A stretch of DNA of 64,000 bases, from positions 78,623,538 to 78,687,537 of the forward strand of contig NC_044004.1 of assembly GCF_900496995.4 (NCBI RefSeq), read 5' to 3'. Shown piece by piece: positions 13,025 to 23,320 of this stretch (position 1 is the first letter of the stretch; each line of letters begins with the position of its first letter). Origin of the DNA: Aquila chrysaetos chrysaetos (lineage: Eukaryota > Chordata > Aves > Accipitriformes > Accipitridae). Both the position numbers and the translations under genes were made by a program. The notes beneath the pieces were generated by a model. It was given only the letters and a program-made list of their open reading frames with translations, did not search any database and was not told where the DNA came from.

Positions 13025-16000
13025 AGCCAGGCAGAGTGAACTTTTGGTTAGTTGTCCTTTGAATGCACAGTCAGGGTGGACCGAAGCAAGACCAACTCTG
13101 TGGCAAAGTGCTGATGCTGGACGGCCGGTCCTGTCAATTCTCGTTGGAGGGGTTTGTAACTCTGGGTTTGACCCTGAGGGCCAAAATCCATCCCCTGAAG
13201 TAAGTTATGGCTGAAATTCCCATGTGTCGTTGGGGCACCTGAATTTGGCCCCGAGAGGACTGGCTGGCTGCTTCCACGTTTTGGGGAAAGTCCACCAGAT
13301 GGAGCTCTTGTTTGAGGGATAAAGCTCCAGCAGGCTGCTGCAGAAGCTGAGAAAATAGGACATAGACCTCGTTTTTATTGGATTGTTTCATGTAACGGGG
13401 TTGAATTGAGCAAGCCTGGCTTCCCAAGCACTTGCTTTTAACAGGAAACGTTTGATGCTAAAGATGCGGAAAAAGGAAATGTATTTTTGCAGCTAGAAGT
13501 GCTTGAAGCTTTCACTGATGTTTTTGTTTTCTTATCGCTGACTTGTTTTGCAGAACTGTTATAGCACTCATTCCCTCAAATCTTTCTGTCCCTTAGTATG
13601 CTTCCCGTATTTAATTATAATAATTACACCCCTTAGCTATTAAACCCATATAAAATCAAAGCACCGGAAAACTTGCTTAATGGTTCAGAGGAAAAAAAAG
13701 TACGATTGGGGTGTGAGAAGGAAAAGTATTCAACCTTAAACTTAGTTACCTAAAAGACAGCTAATAAAACTTTGGAATGTGGCAAAGAAAGCAGAATTAA
13801 GTGTGGTTTAGTCTGTGAAGTTTTCTGAAAGACGTAATCCGTGAATTCAGAGGTCCAGCTACACGCCATTGCCACCAGGACCGTGCTAGTTTGGTATGCA
13901 CGTCACCTCTCAGATTTGTGCCTCAAAAGCTTTTAAAAACACATTTTTAGAAGCACATTTGTTATTCACGTAATCAAACAACTACACTAATACATCAGAG
14001 CGCAATGTAAACACTCCGGCTATGAGGACATTATGCTTTTCTTCAACATGGGTGGTACGAGCACCAGTGAGATTTGGCCCCTGCTCCATGCAGCGTGAGG
14101 TAGTAATAAGCCACATTCTTCATGGAAAGCAAAATGAAGGGATATTACTAATTTCACCTTCTAATGACACGGGCAAGTCATTGCAGCCCACCTCTGTTCT
14201 CTGTAACACAACGTAGCCATCTTGATGGCACCGGGGATGTCCTGGAGGTAACATAAAGCTGAATTTGACTCACTTGCTATCAGATTTATTTTAAGCTCCA
14301 CCAACCAACCAAAAAATGTGTTCATACCAAACAGCCTCTAGTTTCAGACGACATGAAGCAGGCCTACTGCCTCGTACCATGGGATTTCTGGGTTTGTGAG
14401 ACTAAAAACAGTCAGATGATCTTTTATTCTAAATCATGTAGGATGAGCTTCCCTTCAATAATGCCTTTAGAAGAACTGTTTTGTAGCTCGCCATCCCACC
14501 CTGTTGTTGCCTGGAGCTCTCCTCCACTCTGTATAAGCGAATGCCAGCACACAAAACATCACTGCTAATTGCTGGGTGCTGTTGGATACGCTTGGATAAG
14601 AAAAAAGGAGCATACGTGAGTTAACGTAGCTGGATGTATACTATAAGCATTGTGTGGCGGCTAACTGTAGTTTTACAGTAGCCAGACGTTGCACCATGCT
14701 TAATTTAACCTCTTTTTGTACTGTGACAGCCCATAGTGCAGACCTTGAAAATGGATAAAGTTGAAACCTGGGGCTCCCCAGAGGAGAAAGGTTAAGAGTG
14801 CATTTCCTCATTGGTCCTTATCGGTAATTACAGAGAATCAAATCTTAGCTCTGAGATATTTCAGATTTCTCCCAGCAATGGTGTCATCTAGTCAATGACT
14901 GACAATTTCCCTTTTGCTCGCTCTTTCTCAGTGTTTTCTGTCTATTAAGAAAATTGCATATTCCGATTTCCTAGCAATCGTGGGTGTCTGCTGATTAAAT
15001 ACACTCAGTGACATGGGTCAACGCTTATTCTATCAAGAGAGCGCCATGCCTACTGCACACAGCAGCATTATGTGCCGTAGTTATACAAAAATGCTAAGAA
15101 TTCTGAGCATCTTCATGTTACACTCAGCTTGGGATCTTCTGGGAAAGTCCAAAGGGAAAAATGTTATCATGAGGGTGATTTGGGTGCTTCCGCTGAGTGG
15201 AATTTGTAATTTTTTTTCTTCTTGTCATTGGCTAACCAGAAAGGAAGAAGTCTCAGTCTTGAAATGGGAGCTGAGGATATCGAAGGCTGGTCTTCACCTT
15301 GAGGGAGGAAAGAGAAGAAGAGGAGGAGGAGGTTGATGCTGGGGACTTTTCAGTAGCATGGAAGGAATTAGGATACTACAGAACCCCCCTTGTCTGTCCT
15401 GTGTGAAGGCAAATCCTTCTCGGTCAGCTGTCATCAGATAAACCTGAAATCAGTTCTTCAAATCGGTTCTAGTTTTCTGCCACGTAAGTTGCAATCTTTT
15501 GTATTTCACAGGTAAATACTTATGGAGTCCTCAAATTGGCCCTAAAAATTGCAATTACTACTTTTGCTCTGAGGTTTTATGAGGAGCAGAATGTCCTGTT
15601 TGTCCAGGTGTGTGCAGAAGCTGTATGTGTAGCTGAAGTTTAAGGCACGTGAAGCATTAAATGCAAAAAAAAAAAATGAAGCTAGTGTTTAGTCTTAAGT
15701 ACCAGTTTGAACAGCTGATTCTTGTTGCCAAGGAAAGAATTTGTTGCTCCATTGTGTGAGTGTGTAATACTGTGGTCGAAAATAGTGACTTGAATAAGCA
15801 CTTTGCGGTGACATGTCTAAAACAATTATTCTTTGAAGACAGGAATATAACAAGATCTTAGGTCTGGGCTGTGTCTGTGGGAACACGTAGTCGCATAAGA
15901 ATTAAAGGGTGCGTGTTCTAGATCAAAGTGGCCTATACTTCATAATGCGTCTAATTATCATACCATTCTCCTTTATTAAATTCATTTGTTTTAATTAGAG

Positions 16001-19000
16001 GAATAGATATTTTGTATCAGAGTTTAAGGGGTCTAGCGGGCATGTGAGATTAAATCAATGGTTTGTTAACAATTTTATCTGGAAAGTACATTAGATTATT
16101 TAAATTCTGTGAAATAGCATCATTTTCCTTTTCTCAGTAGAATAAAGTTATGATTAGGAAATAATGCTTGGAGCATGAGAGCTCCGCTTGTCATTATTTT
16201 TCACGTGCAGATTTGGGATTTTACAGTGAAATCGTTCATCTTTAATCTGCTTTTATAATATTACATCAAATTTGGCAAAATAAAACAAGTGCTACAGTTG
16301 TGTCTAACAGCAGGTGCTTTCCAGTGACGATATGGGAAATGCCAATGCTGGCTACTCAATTCAATAGGACCATATTTTAGATTTGTGTTTTATTTTTGTG
16401 CTGTTGGAGCAAAAAGTCTTGTTAATCAGTTCATAAAACAGTAGGATTAAAAAGAATGCACTGGAGGTGTAAAACAGTCAACACCAAGAGATTTTAAAGA
16501 TTAGCTTAATAAATAAAACATAATTGGATAAAATAGGCAAGTAATGAGTTAAGGGCAGCCCAAACGTGTCATTTCTTGGGGTCAGCGGCAATGCGTCAGT
16601 TTACACCGCAGCTGGGTAAAGCCTAGAGGGCACGTAACAGGCTGTCGTGAAATTGTATTAACCACGCTCTGCTGTTGAGGTGTCTTGTTTTAGCCTTCTC
16701 CCACCAGCACTTTTAAGTGATGCAGGAGAAATATCGAGTTAAATTGCAAGCTGCACGCCAACTGCTGCACATGCTTTTGATTTTTCTCAAGATAGGGTAA
16801 AGAAAATGTCTCTCATTAAAACAAGAAACGGTAATTGAGGTGAGAAGGGAGCCGGCAGAGCGCTTCCAGGATGCTCACACCGCCCTGCCACTGGTCGCGC
16901 TAGCTCCGGGTTTTCGGTGGAAGTGTGCTGGGCGCGCTGCTCCTTGCCTGCCTGCCAGCCCGGGAAGATGTTCTCGCAGGCTCGTGCTTTGCCCAGCCCT
17001 GAAAGGCCGTCACCTCTCACGCAGGTCACTCTGCTTCAAGCAGCACCCGCTCGCTGCCTAACGGGCAGGAGAAAAACTTGACCTCTTATATGGATGAAAC
17101 CTGTGGCTCAGCCTCAGGCAAGAAAAACGCAGTAAGCAACATCAGCGTTTCTGCTGAAAGTAGGAGCATCATCTGTATGCTTACAGCAAATGATTTCATT
17201 TTTATCACTTACCTGCACGCTGCCGCTGCTGCTGCTCGGACTCCACCTGGGCATTCATGTGTTGCTCCGCTGGGGAAGGCAGCGGCAGCTACGGAGCCAG
17301 ACGCTTCCTAGATGCCTCTCGAGGCCCCTGCTGCCCAGCCCATTGCTCTTCTGAGAGACTGAGCGCCGTGTGATGCTGCATAACTAAAACCCATCACGGC
17401 CTATGAGGCATAATTGATTGATAAGTCCGGTTTAGCATCTCGGTTTCTGAGGTTAATAAATAATGATACCTTTTCCCTAGCAACAAATGTTAATCGATGG
17501 ATTACTGATAACAGATCTTCAGATCTGCATCACAATGAGAACCACATAATTGGGCGAAAAAGAATTATATACACACGCAATTAAACACACACATGCAAGC
17601 ACACAGAGTGTCATCTGTCCTCCATACCAAATGCACAGCAGCACTGGGTGCTAAAATTTGTAATGAATTATTTATATGATGAATTATCCTTCTTTCTCTT
17701 CTCCTAGAATATCCAATTGCCCATTTCCATTTTTGTTTCAGAAAGATTTATTATTCAGATTTATTCACTGGATAGCTTATTAAACATTTCCTCCTCTTTT
17801 TCTCCGTAATACATAACATGCATCTTGCTTTCTGGTAGCACCTATCCATCCGCTCTAACAGGGTCTCCCAGCGTGGTGAAACCGTGAAGAGCGCAGTTGT
17901 TACCCAGACAGTTTACAGTCGCCTTTGTGAACCAATTACAGATGTTCCAAATTTTGGATATTTATTTGCTCACTTAAGTCAAAACAGTTTCAGCCCCTGA
18001 GTAAATGATCCACAGCTAAAGACAAAGATTGCGACTGCATGCGAATGAATGATTTGGTTCTCATCAGTATTTAGCGTGCAGCTCTTGAAATTCATTCTTG
18101 AGCCCATTTTGGCTGGTAAAACTCAGTTCCCCAGAAGCCTTTGAGAGGGTGGAAGGAGAAGGTGAGTGCCCAGAGCCAAGTCATTTGGAGGTTTCCTCAT
18201 CTTCTCCCCCTTTAGTTTCTCAGTTTTGCCGCATCAGCATAAGGAACAGCATTTTATAGTCAAAGACTTCTCGCCCTGGGTGTTGTACACTGCCGTGCCT
18301 GGGACCTGCTCCTGTAAAGATTGTACAGACGTGAACCATCTCTGGATTCAGGCGCTAGCGTTTCAATACCAATTTCCTAGGTGCTGGGATAGTACCTGGG
18401 ACAGTTAAATGCATTTAAAAGGAATCACCTATCCATTAGAATTTTCCCTATTTTGGGCTTTCATTGTTTGGTTTCCATTTAACTGGCTCCCAGGCGTTCA
18501 CATAATTTTCAGCATTTAAATCCCAAACCCGCCTTCCGTATCTGTGTTTAATATTTTTGTACCTTGTAAATTTTGAGAACAGCAAATCTTATTCCGAAAG
18601 TGTTTTAACTGTTCCTCTGGCTGGGAGTCGCTCTGTGCTACGCTTTAAATCACGACAGAGATTTACAGTTGCGATAGAGGTGGAACTGCAAGCATCCAAA
18701 AAAAGAGTTATCTACACGCAGAGGAGTCGGTATTCACATACCTCAGTAAATAATATCCCAGGGATGTCATCTTGCTTCGCCTGAAATCACAAACAGTAAT
18801 ACCCTCTAAGAACAATAGCACTAAAACTGTCCTCGGGTTAAAAATAATCGGTTTGCCTCTGTGTGAAGCGCACAGTCTCAAGAGCTCTTTGGCTGGGTAG
18901 CAATATTTTACCTCTAATGACCTCAAACCGGAGCCAGCCATTTTTGCAGGCTCTTCAGAACACTGTTGTGCCACGAATCGTACCCGAAGGTAGCTGCCTG

Positions 19001-20200
19001 CTTTCACCTGAGCACATCCCTCTCTGCTGGCTCCTGCACGCTCCAAAGGCTTGGGGAAAAACTAGTCAGAACGCACTGGGTTTTCTTTACTAATTTTGGC
19101 TTTCTTATTTAGTCAGATTCTCCCATTTTTGGATGATTGAATCTCTGCGTCTTCTGCAGCAGAAGAGGAGCACGTGTAGTTTGCTGAGATTTTTTTTTCT
19201 TTTTTTTATTGAGGTGTTGCATTTGGAGGCAAACGATCCTCTAGGAAGGAAGAAGTCGGGATGCTGTGTGCGAATACCAGGTATTTTTAGGTTTTCCTTA
19301 AACCTGCATAAATTAATTCTAAACTTCTGTGTCTTTTCTCCCTTCCCCAAACTCTTACCCTTGAACCTCTCTGAAAGCGATAAATATAGTTGTGAAATAT
19401 GTAAAAATAGGGACGTGACAACAGAAGGATAACTGGATGGGGGCTCCCATGGGGCTCTTTTTCTTAATCCTGGGTTTCTTTCGGTGAACTTCTATTTTTG
19501 AGCAGACCCTTGGGCAGAGTGCTGGCTGGCTTGCGGTGAGCGACCCGGCTACTCTGAGAGCTGACAGAGTGGGAGGTAAGTGGCGGTAACTAACGGCAAT
19601 TAGCAGAGGTCTGGACAGCTACGTGTCCCTGAAGACATGAGCTCTTTTGGGGGTTGTGTCTTCACGGAGTGAAGCTGATCGTCGCCCTACGGAGTATGAC
19701 AGTTTGCATCCCTCCGCCGAGGCTTCGCTGCTGGATTTGCTCAGCGGTCTTGCAAAAAAGGAGGTTATTTTATTTTTGCTCCCCGAATCTGTTGAAGTAG
19801 TAGGGAAGGAATGATTACCTTCGGGGAAATTCCCCATCAGCTCCAATTGGTAATAACTTGTTTAATGCTTATGTAGCACTTGACTTTTTATGACTGATGT
19901 GCCCAAAAAAGAAACAAAAAGAGAGAGGGGTTTGTTTTTAAACGGCAAAGGAGACTTTCTGCCTTTTCGTTGCAGCTCGGAGGTAATAGTAACAAAAATC
20001 TCCCTCGCTCCCCGAACCCGAAAGCTGCCCCCGATCAAAACCTAACGAGGGAGCTGGCGAGAGGTGGCACGCGCAGCTTCGAGACCCATTTGCTAAATTG
20101 CGGGAGGGTTTAATAAATCCCATTTCTCCCGCATCCTTGACCATCTCTCCAGCCCTCTCTCCCGCGTCCTTCGCTGTTGGGATGTTCCGCAGCCTTCCCG
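13025..20200. other. Upstream flank of NDNF, no supported gene
   Basis: No coding sequence is supported. Part of this flank (about 15900-16600 and 17395-18080) is AT-rich with many TAAT and TTTAT words. It may include conserved regulatory elements, but that cannot be judged from one sequence. A run of 12 A lies at 15665-15676. GC content and CpG frequency rise from about 16.8 kb towards the NDNF promoter. Confidence 0.55.
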
Positions 20201-20255
20201 CAACCCCAACCCCTTCGAGCGGCGGCTGCGTGAAAAAGAGAAGGGGGGAGCCCTG

Positions 20256-20312
20256 CCCCCCCCCCCCACTCTTTCTCCCACCGCCTACCCTATCCCCCCC
20301 CCCCCCCCCCCC
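20256..20312. repeat. Long C homopolymers in the promoter flank
   Basis: C12 at 20256-20267 and C19 at 20294-20312. The complementary strand carries long G runs able to form G-quadruplex structures. Such tracts are also prone to length error in assemblies. Confidence 0.9.
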
Positions 20313-20443
20313 ACCCCGAGTCCCGACTTCCAAGCAGGATAACACTTCCAAGATGGATGTTGAGTAGCTTCTCGCAGCCCACCACCGCAGCGCAGGCGAG
20401 GGCGGCACAAAGCCGGGCGGCGCTGCCCCCCGCGGCTCTGCCT

Positions 20444-20475
20444 GGGGGGGGGGGGAGCGGGGGTGGGGGGGGGGG
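20444..20475 (+). repeat. G-tract cluster, potential G-quadruplex
   Basis: G12 (20444-20455), G5 (20459-20463) and G11 (20465-20475) lie within 32 bases, which meets simple G-quadruplex criteria on the + strand. C7 and C8 runs follow within 50 bases, so the - strand can fold similarly or the two tracts can pair with each other. Confidence 0.85.
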
Positions 20476-20562
20476 CAGTCCGTGTGTGTCCCCCCCCGTC
20501 GTCCCCCCCCCTCCTCCGGGGGCCGCGGGTTCGGGGCTCCCCCGGCGGGCCCGCCCCGCCGT

Positions 20563-20583
20563 GGCGGGGCGGGGCGGGGGCGG
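20563..20583 (+). promoter_or_regulatory. Overlapping GC boxes (Sp/KLF sites)
   Basis: Repeated GGGGCGGGGC-type words overlap in this 21-base segment, about 375-390 bases upstream of the inferred start site. They match the Sp1/KLF consensus. Use in vivo is inferred. Confidence 0.6.
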
Positions 20584-20865
20584 CCGCGCCCGCGGGGCAC
20601 CCCCTGCCCGCCCCGGCGGCGGCGGCAGCAGCAGCGAGACGCGCCGGGCTCCGCCGCTCCGCGCCGCTCCGCGCCCCTCCGCACACCCCCCCCCCCCTCC
20701 TCCCCAACCCACCCACACACCTCCTGCAAACTTTTGCCGGGGTTCAGCCGCCCCGCCGTACCTCCCGGTAGGCGAAGTCGGGGCCGTGCCCTCGCCCCGG
20801 TGGCTGTCCCTGGCCGGGGGGGGGGGCTCCCGGTTTCTTTTCTTTGGGTTTTATTGAGGTTTTTT

Positions 20866-20867
<2 letters not shown>

Positions 20868-20896
<29 letters not shown>
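20868..20896. repeat. T29 homopolymer next to the TATA box
   Basis: An uninterrupted run of 29 T sits 30 bases upstream of the TATAAA box, inside the CpG island. Poly(dA:dT) tracts resist nucleosome wrapping, so it may help keep the promoter open. Its length is likely polymorphic. Confidence 0.9.
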
Positions 20897-20926
20897 CCGC
20901 GGGGAGGAGTGGGGAAGGGAAGGGGC

Positions 20927-20932
20927 TATAAA
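20927..20932 (+). promoter_or_regulatory. NDNF: TATA box of NDNF
   Basis: TATAAA, embedded in GGGGCTATAAAGCGCG. An initiator-like CACAGTCC sits 28-30 bases downstream, placing transcription start near 20956. A TATA box inside a CpG island is the less common promoter class. Confidence 0.65.
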
Positions 20933-20955
20933 GCGCGAAGGGACGTCCGTGACAC

Positions 20956-21094
20956 AGTCCCCGTTGCAGCCCGTCCCCGCCGGAGCCGGGGGAGTTAGGT
21001 AAACACCCGCCCCCCTAAAAAAAAAAAAAAAGCCTCCACCGCCCCCTTCGCCCCCGCGGGCGGGACACGACGGGACGGGACCGGACGCCGCAAG
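20956..21094 (+). other. NDNF: NDNF exon 1 (non-coding 5' UTR)
   Basis: The start is inferred from the TATA box at 20927. The end is set by a near-consensus donor, GCAAG|GTAAGC, with GT at 21095-21096. The exon has no ATG, so it adds no upstream open frame. It contains an A15 run at 21017-21031. A second plausible donor, TTAG|GTAAAC, has GT at 20999-21000 and would shorten the exon to about 43 nt. Joined to exon 2, the last bases AAG supply the purine at -3 of the start codon. Transcript data are needed to fix both ends. Confidence 0.6.
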
Positions 21095-23079
21095 GTAAGC
21101 CACCGGCACCGAGGCGGGGGAGCGGGGCCGCCCGCGCAAGCTTCCCCCCTTCCCCCGGCCCGTCCGATTGCCGTCGGGGCGGGCGAGGGACGCGGTGCCC
21201 CCCCCCAGGCGGTTGCGGGACCCCTGGGGTAAAGCGGGGCGGGGGGGACGCGCCGCACCGAGCGGCCACCCCGGCGCCGTCCCTCCGGTGGCGGCTGCAG
21301 CGCCGAGCCCGTCGTCCCGGCACCGCTCCGCCGCGGCTTTTGCGGGATGCTGCCGGTAGGCAGCCCTCTCGGATCCTCCCCTCCCCTCCTTCCCCTTCCT
21401 CCTCTTTCCCCTTCCCCTTCGAGGTTTGGGGTTTTTTTCTTTTTTTCCTCCCCGTTTTTCTTCCCTTTCAGCCCGCGGCCGCCGGGAACCCCGGCTCGTC
21501 CTCCGGCGGCCGGGCGCTGCCGCTGAGCTTGGGGGGGGGTGTGTGTATGTGCCAGGCAGGCAACGGCTCCGTCTTCGCTAGCATCATACTTTGTTTTCGT
21601 GGGGGGGAAAAAAAGAAAAAAAAAGGGCTACCAAAAAAAGTAGATGGAAAACTCAACGGTGGGATGGAAGGGCTGAGATTTGCTACGTGCAGCTTGGGTC
21701 GTGTTTTTATTTCGACAGCGCGGAGACAATGGCTACAAAGCGTTGTTTAATCACTTGCAGATATAACTTTTATGTATTTAAATCTTCACAGTTGAAGGCT
21801 AGTGCAGATTTTTTGAAAAGCAGCAATTCTCTGAGCGGTTTTGTTCTGGGTGTATTTAACACTTGAGCGGCAACGTGCCCTGCTTTCCTCAGACCGGTTA
21901 GCTCGGTGCCAGGGATGAGCGTGATCTTGTCCGTGCCGTGCAGCCCAGGGCAGCTCTGGAAATCATCCCGGTGGACACCTACATGGGCGAGGCAGCCTCT
22001 GTAAGGCCGGTTTCAGAGAGCGGGTTGCGAAGCTTGTAGCGTCCCTTGGACTTTCCCTTCCCGCCAAAGGATCTGGTTAGCATCTAGTTACGATCTTTAA
22101 TTAAAACGCTTAAACAGTATCGCTGTTCTTGTGGCTTGACTGAGCCGCGGGAGGCGAGCTCAAGGGGGAGGCAAGGTCCTCAGCGTAAATACACGGATCC
22201 CCCTGGCCCGGCTGGCTCTTTGCGAGCAGATACCAGGCGACGTTCAGTGACACAAGCGTGGCACCGTGTCTCCATCGGAGCATCCTACAGTCAGGCTGCA
22301 TTGGCAGCCCCATCCAGCGCCGTCTTAGGATGGGCTTCCAGCCTACGTGTGCCGATTTCACGCTAGGTCGAGCTGGTGGAGTTGTATCTGTGTGAAACTG
22401 AAAGAGACGAGAGCGATTTGAGGCTGAATTCCTCCCCGGGCGGTTGGTGGCGAGTGATTTATATGCTAGTGACCCTGGCAATGCACCGCTGGCTTGGCCA
22501 TAACCTGGTTTCCGTAAAAATAGCGCTTGGGCATTAGACATCGTCAGCAGCCTTGGCCGTGCTGTAAGGGAGCAGGGAGAAAAACTTTGTGATTCTGTTT
22601 AGCCTACTTTGAAAATAGCTGATTCTTAGCTATTTTAGGAATGGCATTTCAGATTGCTTCTTGTCAGGAATGCCTCATCCTCCCGGCCTCGCTCTCCTAC
22701 CTCGTAGCAAAACGCATACCTGCAAGAGGAGAGCTGCCGAGGTCAACTTTCTAGTACCACTAAAAGTTTCTGTGAGTACTTACAGTAATGTCTAGAATTT
22801 AAAACTTGTTAATGTTTGAAGGAGGAGAGGACTTTTTAAAACGCCGAGAAATTTTAACGTTCTGTTTCAAGCATTTAAAATGGGATGAAGCAGAAATGTG
22901 CAGTAGTGCCACGTGTGGGTACCGTATGGATGTATTTGGGGTCCCATGGCTGTGTTTCATCCTGTTGCGAGCAGAACGATACCTGTTCCTTGTGGACTTC
23001 CGGCAGATAATGAGCCCCTCTTAATCTGAAAGAGCTTTAGAATATGTCTGAAAAATCCCTTCAGCCTTCTCACGTTTCT

Positions 23080-23320
23080 GTGATGAGGACCACGGGCGCA
23101 TCACGCTGTCCTTGTTTCCGTGCGGCCCCGGACAGAAAACCCATTGATTTTTCCTGCTGTGGAGGGTGGGCACCGCAGCGCGTCATCGCAGCCCCGCCGG
23201 CGAGGCAACGTGACGCGCGTGTCCTGCGCCCACCCGGGGACACCTGGCAGGCAGTGGCACACGCGTGACATGCTGCTGGCATCATCGGCCGGCAGGTTAC
23301 CTCATGCCCCAGCCCCGCTG
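23080..23320. other. Small CpG cluster in intron 1
   Basis: About 11 CpG dinucleotides fall within 23161-23220, with further ones on both sides, in a stretch otherwise outside the promoter island. There is no TATA box or clear first-exon donor, so it is recorded only as a candidate secondary island or enhancer. Confidence 0.4.

Larger units (their letters stand above)
20200..21560 (+). promoter_or_regulatory. NDNF: NDNF CpG-island promoter region
   Basis: This stretch is extremely GC- and CpG-rich compared with the rest of the window. It contains C12 (20256-20267), C19 (20294-20312), G12, G5 and G11 tracts (20444-20475), overlapping GC boxes (20563-20583), a 29-base T run and a TATAAA box. 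A first-exon splice donor follows within 170 bases. The next coding exon on this strand is the NDNF start exon, so the island is assigned as the NDNF promoter. The start site itself is inferred. Confidence 0.8.

Noticed and set aside
19938..20729. 263-codon open frame on the - strand in the CpG island, with other Gly/Pro/Arg-rich frames on both strands
   Set aside because: GC-rich DNA lacks stop codons. The translations are homopolymeric Gly, Pro and Arg runs with no domain, and all frames are similarly open.
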